From contig CAVTOR010000024.1 of assembly GCA_963736235.1 (NCBI GenBank), positions 1-64,000 on the forward strand: DNA of 64,000 bases, in the 5' to 3' direction. This stretch comes from CAVORB01 sp963736235 (GTDB lineage Bacteria > Pseudomonadota > Gammaproteobacteria > Chromatiales > Chromatiaceae). The translations under genes were made by a program, and so were the position numbers. Numbering within the stretch: the first letter of the stretch is position 1; each line of letters opens with the position of its first letter. Below are positions 1-8,810 of the stretch, piece after piece. Below the pieces are notes generated by a model. The model made no database searches. It was given only the letters and a program-made list of their open reading frames with translations, and was not told the DNA's origin.

Positions 1-31
1 TTGTCCTGCTTGAACAGGAATTCTCGTATTG

Positions 32-583
32 CTAGTCGGCGTCCGCACCGATCTGCGCCTTCATCCAGAAGCACCACTGGTTGCTCTTGAGCGTTTGGTT
101 CATCTCGGGAACACGCGCCTTGGCCTGCTTTTTCGTCGAGGACGGAGCATTCAGGACGGTGGCGTCGGTCAGGCTGCCCTTGTTCAAAGCTGGCTGTTGA
201 CCGCCTCAAAGATCGTCGTGCTCAGGCCCAGGTCTTCAAGCAAACGGCGGAAACCCAGCCCCGTAATTGCATCGGGCACCGGTTTGCAACTCAGATCAAC
301 GCCCACGAAGCTGGGCAGCCCCTGGCTGTCGTAGATGGCATCCTTTGGTACCTCGTAGCCCAGGGCGTTCCTCTGCTGGCCACAGCACATCCGCAGCATA
401 TGCTCCAGGCCGATCGGGCGGTGGCCGCGCCTCCACTCGGGTAATAGTACGGCTTGAGCGTCGCCGAGGGTAGGAGTTGCTCCGTCTTGGCAAGGAAGCG
501 CTCGCGGAGGGCCACTTTATCTTCTTGTGCGCATACTCGGCTTGGGCGAAAGACTGTTGCTTCATCGGCCTCGTCGTCAGCAC
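32..583 (-). pseudogene. IS5-family transposase remnant (N-terminal part)
   Basis: Three reading frames together give the start of an IS5-type transposase. MKQQSFAQAEYAHKK lies near 565, RFLAKTEQLLP follows, then LRMCCGQQRN and AIYDSQGLPSFVGVD with FRRLLEDLGL in another frame, and finally NAPSSTKKQ and NQWCFWMKAQIGADAD, which ends in a stop at 32-34. The pieces follow the family order but are joined by frameshifts and a deletion, and the catalytic C-terminal half is missing. No terminal inverted repeat was found at either edge. It is a decayed fragment, not an active element. A second, different IS5 fragment lies at about 1.9-2.3 kb in the opposite orientation. Confidence 0.8.
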
Positions 584-719
584 CGGAGAGAGTTACCTTG
601 AATTTCCCGAGTTTCACGCCCCTTTCATGGAGCTGATTTGTCTAGCTCTCGGTAACGTGAAGAGGTCACGGTCGAAAAAGACGGCACAACGCCAGCAAAA
701 CGGGAAGCCGTCGTATAAA

Positions 720-1571
720 TCAGCGGTCTGCTATTGCAAATTCGATTCGAGACCTTACGATAGCCTCGAACTCACTGACAATCTTATCGATACGTTCAGC
801 GGGAATTTTGCAGTCCGCAAGCAATTCATTTGCTTCTTTTACACACTCAACGGCCAACATCGAAATATTGTTGTTAATGCTTATCAGCATTCGTAGCGGG
901 TAAGAGATAAGAAGGACCGGACTCTTGAACTTCTCGGATGACGTATTGAGGCTGAGCGTCGGGGCTACGCGATACCGCTTACCCAATACTCGCCACAGAA
1001 ACTCTTGTGCCAAAGATGATGGCTCGAATTCTTCCAACGAAAGAAATACCGTGTTTTGGGCGCGAAAAAAATTTTCCTTCTTTTCGTTCCAGCTTATGAA
1101 GGCAGCAATCCAACGATCTAGATCGTAATTGTATCTGGCAAATTGCCCGAGATCACCGGTCAAATGCTGCATGATATTGGAATATATATAATCACTTAGC
1201 CTGCGCCTGAAGTATACGAAGCCGACGTCCCAGTAGTTCGCAGCATGATCAATCACGCTCGCCAGGTGTTCACAATAAAATAGGTCAGAGAACATCTCGC
1301 TTGATAACAATACGGCATCGACAGATTCCTTTACCGCTACGGCGTGTATGTCGTCAAGATAAGATTTCGCAGTTTCTGAGTCTCCATCCCTTATAAGAAC
1401 CGCAAGGTCTGCATGCTGTTCGGGAAACTGCGCGTTGCCGATACTCGGCGGATAGAGGACCCCGTCTTCAAGCAATAGGGACCGCGAACAATGAAGAGCG
1501 TGCTGTATGTTCGAAGTCCCAGTCTTGTGGGGGCCAACATGGATAATCAGTTTTGGCTTCACACTCGCCAC
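720..1571 (-). CDS. Sulfotransferase-like protein
   Basis: A 283-residue protein with the sulfotransferase phosphosulfate-binding signature at its N-terminus, HVGPHKTGTSNIQ (about residues 11-23). A later segment, VYFRRRLSDYIYS, resembles the second (3'-phosphate) binding motif with its Arg and Ser. By family it would move a sulfuryl group from PAPS to a carbohydrate or other acceptor, but the acceptor cannot be read from the sequence. There is no signal peptide or membrane segment. The first codon is GTG at 1571, and a second GTG at 1562 is also possible. The gene is clearly richer in A+T than its neighbours and sits between two IS5 remnants, so it was probably acquired by transfer. The fold assignment is fairly safe; the substrate is unknown. 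Confidence 0.75.
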   Translation of the reverse strand: MASVKPKLIIHVGPHKTGTSNIQHALHCSRSLLLEDGVLYPPSIGNAQFPEQHADLAVLIRDGDSETAKSYLDDIHAVAVKESVDAVLLSSEMFSDLFYCEHLASVIDHAANYWDVGFVYFRRRLSDYIYSNIMQHLTGDLGQFARYNYDLDRWIAAFISWNEKKENFFRAQNTVFLSLEEFEPSSLAQEFLWRVLGKRYRVAPTLSLNTSSEKFKSPVLLISYPLRMLISINNNISMLAVECVKEANELLADCKIPAERIDKIVSEFEAIVRSRIEFAIADR

Positions 1572-1896
1572 CCCGACTTTACGATTAAGAAGAACTATAT
1601 TAAATCATGCCAATGGCAATCCCGCCGCGAGCAGCGGAAAGCTAACATTTGACGAGGGATTCACGCAAGCCTTTCCTTAAGAAAGAACTAATTTATTCAG
1701 CGAAAGACGTAAAGGAGCGGATTGATACAATCTCCCTATCCGCGTGATTGACGGCAGCCAAGGAAAAGCCATGCCACAGGAACTGAGGCTTTCCTCAAGC
1801 CGGGCATGTAGCCAAAAAAGAGACCCCCCGCGAACGACTTCTTGATGAGATGGCGCAGATTCTGAGGTGAGCGGCGCTGCAGGCGCGGATTCGACG

Positions 1897-2274
1897 ACCT
1901 TGCTACGGGGAGGAAGGGCGCGGCCGGGGGCAGCCGCCGATGGGCCTGAAACGGATGCCGCGGATGCACCTGCTGGACCAGCGGCACACCCTGGGCGGCC
2001 ATGCGCTGGAGCAGACGATGGACTACAGCCTGGCGTTTCGCCAGTTCGTTGGGATCGACCTCGGGCGTAATTCGGTGTCGGCCGCTATTAGACCACCCCA
2101 CACCACGCTTACTGAGCGCCCCTCAAAGCGAAACTCCGTTCGCGCGTGGAGCCTCTGTGTCTGGTGACCAACAACCGCTTCGGTAACCGCAAGGTCCGCT
2201 ACGAAAATCCTACTAAGAACACCGGTCTACTTCCCGTGCTGGTCGCGCTGGCCACCTGGGTGATCGCCAAGTGA
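1897..2274 (+). pseudogene. IS5-family transposase remnant, internally deleted
   Basis: One frame reads YGEEGRGRGQPPMGLKRM, then DYSLAFRQFVGIDLGRNSV (to about 2085), which matches the N-terminal third of IS5-type transposases. From 2161 another frame reads VTNNRFGNRKVRYENPTKN and LPVLVALATWVIAK, ending at a TGA at 2272-2274. This is the typical IS5 C-terminus (family form FGYRKVRYRGLAKN). The middle of the gene, with the DDE catalytic core, is gone. The residues differ from the fragment at 32-583, so the two derive from different IS5 copies. Confidence 0.75.
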
Positions 2275-2784
2275 ACGCTGCTGACCTAACGTGGGACAGC
2301 TCCGCCCGCGACCGGGGGTTGTACACAGCCGCATGACCGAGGCGAAGAAGGGTGGCTTCGAGCCTGAACCGCCGGCAGCGATCCCGATCCAGACAAGGGG
2401 AGGTATGTAGGGAATGGATTGCATTGCTGTACGAGCAACCTTACGAGTACCGCCTTCTCGCAGACTGTGCTCGCATCCGGAAAGCGTCCCGCTACCGACC
2501 ACAGAATACTCAACCGAGCCGCTGAAGTTATTCTGGTGAGCTTTGTTTTGCAACGGAAACTCGATCGATGTTGGGAATTCGCTACGGTCTGTCCGCGGTC
2601 CGATTTAGCCCGCCCAAAATGTCCGGCCCCGCCGCAGAGCCCACCGTTGTTCACAGAGAATCGCTGGCCTCACACCAAATACTTGCTCGACTTCTTCAGT
2701 TGGGGGGCTAGACTCAAGCGTGTAGGTTGTCGTGCAACCACCTCAACCTACGCCATAAACCAAAACCAGACAGGAGATGGAGAC
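2275..2784. other. Intergenic region without a recognisable gene
   Basis: Short overlapping frames exist on both strands, but none has a recognisable motif or a good ribosome site. The right part is the leader of the small secreted protein that starts at 2785, with a possible weak -10 (TAGACT near 2709) and the hairpin listed separately. The left part is probably debris around the IS5 remnant. Confidence 0.4.
2722..2751 (+). promoter_or_regulatory. Leader hairpin with two alternative pairings
   Basis: GTAGGTTG (2722-2729) can pair with CAACCTAC (2744-2751). Its inner GGTTG (2725-2729) can instead pair with the nearer CAACC (2735-2739). The two structures exclude each other. They lie 33 bases before the ATG of the secreted protein at 2785. 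This may be an RNA switch or simply a stable leader; only the complementarity is seen. Confidence 0.35.
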
Positions 2785-3132
2785 ATGTTCAAACGAAATA
2801 AGGGCATAGCGGCGGGGATTCTGGCGGTCGCGGCGATGGTGCTGTCGAGCGCAACCTACGCAACATGCGTCACAACCGGCAAAGTGGGGACGATCTGGTC
2901 ATACAACCAAGACTACGCCTACGTCGGCATTGCCCCGGATAGCACTTACGGAACAGCGTACGTCAACTACTATTTCGTGCGGAACTACCACACGGTGTGG
3001 GACGCGCTGATGGCCGCCTCCGCGTCGGGCGGAACGGTTACGGTTTCCGGTGACGCGGCCTCTTGCCCGACGAGCGGCACGATTCGTTACGGAGGAAATG
3101 GAACGTACGTTTTCCATTCAAAGACTCAGTAG
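2785..3132 (+). CDS. Small secreted protein of unknown function
   Basis: A 115-residue protein. I chose the ATG at 2785 because AGGAGATGG stands just before it and because it gives a clean signal peptide: MFKRNKG, then a hydrophobic stretch to about residue 27, with likely cleavage after ATYA. The mature part is about 88 residues, rich in Tyr, Thr, Gly and Ala, with two Cys that could form one disulfide. I do not recognise the family. It looks like a small exported periplasmic or extracellular protein. It has its own leader hairpin and a strong terminator downstream (3187-3217), so it is a single-gene unit. It could be a substrate of the type II secretion system encoded nearby, but nothing in the sequence shows that. 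Confidence 0.7.
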   Translation: MFKRNKGIAAGILAVAAMVLSSATYATCVTTGKVGTIWSYNQDYAYVGIAPDSTYGTAYVNYYFVRNYHTVWDALMAASASGGTVTVSGDAASCPTSGTIRYGGNGTYVFHSKTQ

Positions 3133-3186
3133 TTTAGTACAGCGATAGTCGGCCGGCACGATTCGGTCATATCCGTTGTCCGTAAA

Positions 3187-3217
3187 GGGGCGGGGGGGAC
3201 CCCGCCCCAACTTTTTT
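3187..3217 (+). terminator. Rho-independent terminator
   Basis: A perfect 9-bp GC stem, GGGGCGGGG (3187-3195) and CCCCGCCCC (3200-3208), with a GGGA loop, followed by AACTTTTTT. It ends the transcript of the small secreted protein. Confidence 0.85.
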
Positions 3218-3237
3218 GGCCTGCGAGTTTTCCTTCA

Positions 3238-3897
3238 ATGAATGTAAAGGCGGTCATCTGGCTGGTCGCGGGGATCTTGGTGGGGTTTTCCGCCAACGAG
3301 CTGACATCAAGAATGGGAAACCAGGCTGTCGGCTTGGGCCGCTCGGAGCCCTCGTCTCAAACGCCCGCCAGCTCCGTTGGCGATGGTTCTCCACAACAGA
3401 TGAGCGAGAGTGCCCCTGGCGACCGGTTACTGCCCACCATGAATACGGCCCGCCCGCCTCCTCCTTCGACGATTGCTAGACCGACGATATTCGGGGCGGG
3501 GGCGGAAGCACCGCCGGACGGTCCGCCTGAGATGTTTATTCCTGCTGACGGCGAGGCGGCGCAACGCATCGCCGATGAGGCATATACCGGAGCAGACGAA
3601 ATGGCGGCGGCAATGACTCTTAACGGCGCAAACGAGGAGGAGATCGAGGCGCTGTATGAAATGGCAAGATTTCTGGAGTCCCAGGCGGCCGCAAAAGCTT
3701 ACGGAGAGATCGAGCAAGAATCAGGACCGGAGAGCTTGTCACTAGAAGAGCAGGCATCCGAGGCAAAACAAAGCCTGACCGATGCAGGCGCACCCGAAGA
3801 GATGGTTAGGCACGTAGAACAAACATTGCTAACGCCAGCAACAGGGCCCGAGCTCCCTCTCGATCCGCGGACGTTGCACGCCGACCTGCCGCACTGA
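3238..3897 (+). CDS. Membrane-anchored protein of unknown function
   Basis: A 219-residue protein with one N-terminal hydrophobic segment (about residues 4-18, AVIWLVAGILVGFSA) and no obvious cleavage site, so it is probably a signal anchor. After it come a Pro/Ser-rich linker (about 35-90) and an acidic, Glu/Ala-rich, helical C-terminal half. No cysteines or known catalytic motifs are visible. The ATG at 3238 directly follows the terminator at 3187-3217 and has a weak ribosome site. I do not recognise the family. It may be a periplasm-facing structural or chaperone-like protein, but that is only a guess from composition. Confidence 0.55.
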   Translation: MNVKAVIWLVAGILVGFSANELTSRMGNQAVGLGRSEPSSQTPASSVGDGSPQQMSESAPGDRLLPTMNTARPPPPSTIARPTIFGAGAEAPPDGPPEMFIPADGEAAQRIADEAYTGADEMAAAMTLNGANEEEIEALYEMARFLESQAAAKAYGEIEQESGPESLSLEEQASEAKQSLTDAGAPEEMVRHVEQTLLTPATGPELPLDPRTLHADLPH

Positions 3898-4574
3898 ATG
3901 GCGTCAAATTTTACCCTGTAGTTTTGGTCAGCCGGCCCGCTTTCTGCCCGCGCGGATGCCGCGACGGCACGCTCTTCCGCCACGGTAGGCGTTGGGTCGG
4001 TGGGACTGGTGGGCGCAGGGTAGGAGAAGCCGGCGCTGGGCGACTTCTTTGGCCTGAAAGCCGGCGAGTCGCCGTGAAGATGCTTTAGACTCCAGGCTCT
4101 TTTCGCGCGTCGTCGTATCCTCTACCGAGGCTTACGGAGGTTTACCGCTCAGTGGCAAGTGCTGTTCACCCCGGCGCATCTTGATAATCGCGAAGAAAGT
4201 ACCTCTGAAGCGCTTCATCCAACGCGATGGGTAAACGCCGGCAGATGGCCGAAAGCGAAACCCTTTCCGCCCGTCTTACCATCCACGGCTTTGTCAATTA
4301 GCCGTCGGCGCCTGAAGTAGGGGACCGAGCGATGCCAAGGATGGGGGTCCACGCCACGTCGGCTGAATCCAAACCTGCGTATCGAGCCGTTTTCTTGGAC
4401 ATGCTAGTGTATTAGCGTATATGCGCTTGTCAGTAGCGCGCAGCCACGCTGGAAACATTTCGCTACCTCGACAATCAGGGCCTTTATCCGTGCAGTTAGC
4501 TGGAAGACGCGACACGGAGTCATCACGCCAGGCGTCCCGGTTCTGTTACAAAGCCAAGTATTCGAGGAAAGCCG
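3898..4574. other. Long intergenic region, no gene recognised
   Basis: About 680 bases between the membrane-anchored protein and gmhA. Only short frames without recognisable motifs are present. A GGCGACT and AGTCGCC pair around 4044-4073 could form a hairpin. The last 200 bases probably carry the gmhA promoter, but I could not fix a -35/-10 pair. It may be decayed mobile DNA at the edge of the accessory patch. Confidence 0.4.
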
Positions 4575-5153
4575 ATGAGCCACCAACGCACTGAAGACAT
4601 GCTGCGGGTAGTTGCCGACAGCTTTCAGTACATCACTACACTCGCGCCGCTGGTCGATGAAGCGGCTACGCTGATCGTCAAACGGATGCGGGCCGGAGGC
4701 AAGGCATTGTTCTGTGGCAACGGTGGCTCGGCCGCGGACGCGCAACATTTGGCCTCGGAGCTGCTGGGTCGGTTCAATCTGATCCGGGATCCCCTCCCGG
4801 CACTCGCCCTCACCGTCGACACATCGGCGCTGACCGCGATCGCCAACGATTTCGGCTACGCCGAGGTGTTCCAACGGCAGTTGCGGGGGCTCGGCAAACG
4901 GGGTGACGTACTGGTCGCGCTCTCGACGAGCGGCAACAGCGACAACATTCTCAGATGCCTGGAAACCGCCCGCGATATGGGCATAGCGACCATCGGCCTG
5001 ACCGGCGCAACGGGAGGCGGAATGAAAGACCTGTGCGACCTGTGCCTCTGCGTCCCTGCGAGCTCCACGCCCCGCATCCAAGAGATGCACATCGCCCTCG
5101 GTCACACGCTGTGCGAGATCGTGGAGGTCGCCCTCGCCGGAGCGGGGCCTTGA
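4575..5153 (+). CDS. gmhA: Sedoheptulose-7-phosphate isomerase
   Basis: Makes D-glycero-D-manno-heptose 7-phosphate from sedoheptulose 7-phosphate, the first step of the ADP-heptose pathway for lipopolysaccharide core. The 192 residues match the usual family length. The SIS-domain phosphate loop CGNGGSAADAQHLASE is at about residues 47-62, with the metal-binding His and Glu, and STSGNS follows at about 116. RIQEMHIALGH near the C-terminus carries the second metal His. The ATG follows an AGGAAAG site. The later pathway enzyme gmhB is also in this window, at 40.4 kb. A close SIS paralogue, DiaA, is possible by sequence style, but the length and His/Glu motifs favour GmhA. Confidence 0.88.
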   Translation: MSHQRTEDMLRVVADSFQYITTLAPLVDEAATLIVKRMRAGGKALFCGNGGSAADAQHLASELLGRFNLIRDPLPALALTVDTSALTAIANDFGYAEVFQRQLRGLGKRGDVLVALSTSGNSDNILRCLETARDMGIATIGLTGATGGGMKDLCDLCLCVPASSTPRIQEMHIALGHTLCEIVEVALAGAGP

Positions 5154-5236
5154 GAGCACCCTGATGCGCGCGCCGGCAGGCAGGCCGCTCAGAGCCCCAT
5201 AGCGAGAAGCAGTGCGGCGGTCCTTCCCGAGCTAGA

Positions 5237-5261
5237 AGGGCGACCTTCATACTGTCGCCCT
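5237..5261. other. Hairpin between convergent genes
   Basis: AGGGCGAC (5237-5244) and GTCGCCCT (5254-5261) form an 8-bp stem with a 9-base loop between gmhA (+) and gspD (-). No clear U-tract follows on either strand, so terminator function is uncertain. Confidence 0.4.
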
Positions 5262-5390
5262 CGTCTGTATCAGGCGCCAGCCGGTGAGCCGAAGAAGCTC
5301 GATGTTGCAGGCGAATGCGGATCAGCTAAACGGAGAAAGAGCGGGAACAACGCGAAATCTGCGCCGGCTTTGCCGAACCCAACGCACGCA

Positions 5391-7577
5391 TCAGAACTTG
5401 TACTCCAACCCCTTGAGTTTGCGACGGAAATCTTGAGTGACTGCCTCCACGTCCTGATCGCTGGCGATCACCCTCGGCGTCAGGACCACAACCAGCTCTG
5501 TGCGGTCTGCTTTCTTGGTCGTCTCACCGAACAGTCCGCCGATGACGGGTAGGTCGTAGAGTCCGGGAACACCTTGCCTGCCCTGCTCCCGGTTATCCTG
5601 GATCAGACCACCCAGCACCACCGCCTGATTGGAGCGCACGGCCACGTTGCTGGTGATGTTGCGGGTGATGAAGGTGGGTGAGTTGAGCGCCGAGGGGTTC
5701 GACTCGTCAACCGTGCTCACCTCCTGCTCAATCTCCATCTGCACCAGCCCGCCCGGCGTTACCCGGGGCTTGACCGCCAGCTGGACGCCGGTGTCGCGAT
5801 ATTCGATGGTGTTGACCACGCGGTCCGTGGTTGATGTGCCCTGCTGCTGCGAGGTAGCCACCGGCACCTGCTGGCCAACCTGGATCTTCGCGGTCTGGTT
5901 GTCGAGGACCATCACCGACGGGGATGACAACACGTTCACCAGGCCGTCGCCGGCGAGCATGCTCAGGGTGGCGCGAATGATGTCGCCGTTCTTGATCAGG
6001 GCCCAGTTGAAGCCCGGAGAAATCGGGTTGATACCAGCTCCGTCCTGGGATCCATCCCAGGAGAACACGCTTCGCTGGTCGTTTCGATTGCCGGAAGGCT
6101 GGCCGCCGAAGAACTGCCATTGCACGCCGTACTCGAGGTTGCCCGCCAGCCTGATCTCCACGATGGTGGCCTCCACCAGCACCTGGAGGGGCACCAGGTC
6201 GAGCTGCTTGAGGGCATCGAGGATCCGCTTGTAGTCGCGGGGACTCGATCGGACCAACAGGGAGTTGTTCAGGGTGTCGGCGACGATGCTGACGTTCGAG
6301 GAAAGCTCGAGATTGGCCGTCACCGCCGGACGCGACTGGGACATCGGCGCATCGCCCTGGATCCCATCTCCTTCCCTGGTTCCCGATTCCGCCGAGGCAC
6401 GGCGCAGACCGGGAGCGACGCCACCGACGCGGCGGCTTTGGTCCTCCTTGGCCGCGAACAGTTGCGACAGGATGTCCGCCAGATTCTCCGCGTCCCCATG
6501 CTTGACCCGGTAGACGAACAGGCGTTCGCTGGAATCGCCTGACGCCTCCGCGATGTCGAGGCGCTCGATCCAGTCCTTGGCCTGCTTGAGGTACTTCTCC
6601 TGGGGCGAGACCACCAGCAGACTGTTGGCGCTCTCCACGGGGATGAAGCGGAACAGCCCTGTGAAGGGATTTCCGCCCTCGTCCGCCAACAAGCTCTCGA
6701 GCTGGGTCACCACGTCGTTGGCGGACGCGTATTCGAGGGTGAAGAAGCCGACCGAGAGCCCGGCCATCCAGTCGACATCGAACACTCGGATGGTATCGAG
6801 CAGATTGCCCAGCTCCGGGCTGGTGCCGGCGATGAGCAGCAAGTTACGCAGGTTGTCGATCCGGATGACGCTCCCCTCGGGGGCCAGGGGCTCCAGGATC
6901 TTGCTCATCTCATCCGCGCCGATGTACTGCAGCGGCACGATCTGCACGCTGTAGCCGTCGGGAAGCGGCCGGTCGGATTCCCCCAGCTGCGGGACGATAC
7001 GGCCCTTGACCGCGTTGGCCAGCGGCACGATCTCGTACGTGCCGCCACTCTGGATCAGGGCGGCGTTGTTCATGCGCAGCAGGGTTTCCAGGGTGGGAAT
7101 CAAGTGCTCGCGCCGTAGCGGCCTCCCCGTCTCCAGGGACGCAACGCCCTGGACCTGGGGATCGAGCACGTAATTGACCTGCAGAAGGTCGCCGAGGACG
7201 ACCTTCACCACCTCTCGGATATCGGTGCCGTCGAAGTTGAGTGTCACGTCGCCGGGCGTGGTGTCCACTCGCGGCGCGGAAACCTTCTGCACGAAGGTTC
7301 CTGTGCCCGGCTTGGTGCTTTCCTTCGGACCGGGCACCGGCTCGCCGCCGAAGTCCAGTCCGATGCCCTCTCCGCGGTAGCCTTGGGTTCGCGTGCCACC
7401 GGCACCACCGACCCGACGCTGATCGACGAGATGCCCCTGCGGATCGCCAACCTTCAGCGTTGGGTCGTATTGCGAACGTTCGCATCCGGCCGCAAACGTC
7501 AGCAGCAACCCGCCCGCCAAAGCAAACGGGAGAAGCCTGCCCTTAGGCTCGCTATGGTTGGTCGGATTGCTGTCCAT
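5391..7577 (-). CDS. gspD: Type II secretion outer-membrane secretin
   Basis: The outer-membrane channel of the type II secretion system. The protein has 728 residues. The N-terminus is a signal sequence ending in TFAAGC, which looks like a lipoprotein cleavage box, so the secretin may be lipid-anchored. The N0 domain begins at VTLNFDGTDIREVV, repeated N-domains with ISLE-type strands follow (about 190-400), and then a Gly/Ser-rich spacer. The secretin core has VLSSPSVMVLDNQTAKIQVG and the conserved VPGLYDLPVIGGLF near the C-terminus. It is the last gene of the E-F-G-H-I-J-K-L-M-N-D operon and overlaps gspN by 26 bases. No separate pilotin gene is seen nearby, which fits a self-lipidated secretin. 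Confidence 0.95.
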   Translation of the reverse strand: MDSNPTNHSEPKGRLLPFALAGGLLLTFAAGCERSQYDPTLKVGDPQGHLVDQRRVGGAGGTRTQGYRGEGIGLDFGGEPVPGPKESTKPGTGTFVQKVSAPRVDTTPGDVTLNFDGTDIREVVKVVLGDLLQVNYVLDPQVQGVASLETGRPLRREHLIPTLETLLRMNNAALIQSGGTYEIVPLANAVKGRIVPQLGESDRPLPDGYSVQIVPLQYIGADEMSKILEPLAPEGSVIRIDNLRNLLLIAGTSPELGNLLDTIRVFDVDWMAGLSVGFFTLEYASANDVVTQLESLLADEGGNPFTGLFRFIPVESANSLLVVSPQEKYLKQAKDWIERLDIAEASGDSSERLFVYRVKHGDAENLADILSQLFAAKEDQSRRVGGVAPGLRRASAESGTREGDGIQGDAPMSQSRPAVTANLELSSNVSIVADTLNNSLLVRSSPRDYKRILDALKQLDLVPLQVLVEATIVEIRLAGNLEYGVQWQFFGGQPSGNRNDQRSVFSWDGSQDGAGINPISPGFNWALIKNGDIIRATLSMLAGDGLVNVLSSPSVMVLDNQTAKIQVGQQVPVATSQQQGTSTTDRVVNTIEYRDTGVQLAVKPRVTPGGLVQMEIEQEVSTVDESNPSALNSPTFITRNITSNVAVRSNQAVVLGGLIQDNREQGRQGVPGLYDLPVIGGLFGETTKKADRTELVVVLTPRVIASDQDVEAVTQDFRRKLKGLEYKF

Positions 7578-8202
7578 TTTCCCTATTTCCCGGATTGCGC
7601 GCCCCCGACGCTGGCGGGTTTCTGGAGCCTTGCGCCGCTGGGGGCTGCGGTTTCCGGCGATCGGCTGGGCGTGGTGGTATGCGCACCGCGGGCCGTGGAG
7701 GCGGCATGTTCTGGTAATCGCGCAATGTTAGCGTATCCGTTTGGCCCTGTCGCTCCAGCACGAGACGATCGGCTTGGATTTCCTTGACGTTCCAGCCATT
7801 GATCTCGTCACCGAGCTCCAGGTCCTGCAATTCCTTTTCCGCGGGGTTGCGTACCCACGCAACCACTCTGCCGGGAGTCATGATGACGGCATTGAGGTCT
7901 AGGCCCCGAAGCGCGGCGTCGTCCACGACCGGAACGTCGGCCTCCTGATCGGCTTCGTCTTCCGACGGCGGACGGCGATCCGGAAGAAAGAGAGGACGTT
8001 CCACGACAACCACGTAGTCCTCGATGTCCTCCGGTGGGGACAAGAGATCGAGCGGGCTTTCGACGGCCGGCGCCGGTACCGGCGCGGCGGAAGTGCCGGA
8101 ATCGTCGGACGACGCCGCCTCGCGATCGGGCGGCCAGCCCAACCATTGCAGAGCGAGCAATGCGCCAAGCGCGACGACGAGAATGACAAGCGCCGGCTTC
8201 AT
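7552..8202 (-). CDS. gspN: Type II secretion protein N (XpsN-like, GspC homology region)
   Basis: A 216-residue inner-membrane protein with one N-terminal membrane helix (about 4-22) and a Pro/Ser-rich linker. It has a periplasmic beta domain resembling the GspC/PilP homology region (about 95-170; LNAVIMTPGRVVAWVR, LELGDEINGWNVKEI), then a Pro/Arg-rich tail. This domain normally contacts the N0 domain of the secretin and links it to the inner-membrane platform. There is no separate gspC in the operon, so this gene probably fills that place, as in the xps systems of Xanthomonas. It overlaps gspM by 4 bases and gspD by 26. Confidence 0.8.
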   Translation of the reverse strand: MKPALVILVVALGALLALQWLGWPPDREAASSDDSGTSAAPVPAPAVESPLDLLSPPEDIEDYVVVVERPLFLPDRRPPSEDEADQEADVPVVDDAALRGLDLNAVIMTPGRVVAWVRNPAEKELQDLELGDEINGWNVKEIQADRLVLERQGQTDTLTLRDYQNMPPPRPAVRIPPRPADRRKPQPPAAQGSRNPPASGARNPGNRENGQQSDQP

Positions 8203-8810
8203 TGGCCATCCCCCAGCGCGTAGCCGAACAAGTCGAGCCGGACGGTGAGCTGGGCTTCGGACCGCCCGCCCGCGGGGGCGCGCCGCGCCCGCACGCGCGG
8301 GTTCCGCGAGAGAGTCCTGCGCGCCGTGGCCCGCACCGAGAGCTGATCGACAAAGAGGAAGGGGCGTGCATGCTCTACCCGGTAGAGCACATCGAGCAGC
8401 GCGTCAGTCTCGCCCTGGATCTGGGTTCGGATGCTCACCCGCGGGGGCTGCTCGTCCTCTTTGGCGGGCAGAATCTGGGTGCTGATCAGGCGCGCGCCCG
8501 CGGCCTTGACCATGTCCTGTAGCTCCCGCTGGAGCTGCGCACCGGCCAGCTGTGGAGTCGCGGCGTCGTAGTAAAAGGCCTTGACGTCCTCGTTGCTGCG
8601 CACCTGCTCGAGCTCTGCCCGCAGCCCCGGAAGCGTCGCAATCAGGCGCTGGTACCGCGCGAGCCGGTCTTCGCCCGAGCTGATCGTCTGATTCAAGGCG
8701 CCGACCCTTTCGAGCCAAGGCCAACCGACACCAACAATCAGGGTTACGGGGATCAGCAACGTCAAGCCCCAGACCAGGATGCAGCGGCCTTTGCCGTCGA
8801 GGCCCCTCAT
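8199..8810 (-). CDS. gspM: Type II secretion inner-membrane platform protein M
   Basis: A 203-residue bitopic protein of the PilO-like GspM type. It has a short cytoplasmic start, a membrane helix at about 12-32 (CILVWGLTLLIPVTLIVGVG), a coiled-coil stretch (about 38-75) and a ferredoxin-like periplasmic domain (about 80-200). It pairs with GspL in the assembly platform above the GspE ATPase. An Arg-rich insert near residues 160-175 is unusual. Four-base overlaps with gspL and gspN indicate translational coupling. Confidence 0.85.
   Translation of the reverse strand: MRGLDGKGRCILVWGLTLLIPVTLIVGVGWPWLERVGALNQTISSGEDRLARYQRLIATLPGLRAELEQVRSNEDVKAFYYDAATPQLAGAQLQRELQDMVKAAGARLISTQILPAKEDEQPPRVSIRTQIQGETDALLDVLYRVEHARPFLFVDQLSVRATARRTLSRNPRVRARRAPAGGRSEAQLTVRLDLFGYALGDGQ

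Noticed and set aside
5237..5261. Bidirectional terminator between gmhA and gspD
   Set aside because: The stem is good, but no U-tract follows on either strand, so I list it only as a hairpin.
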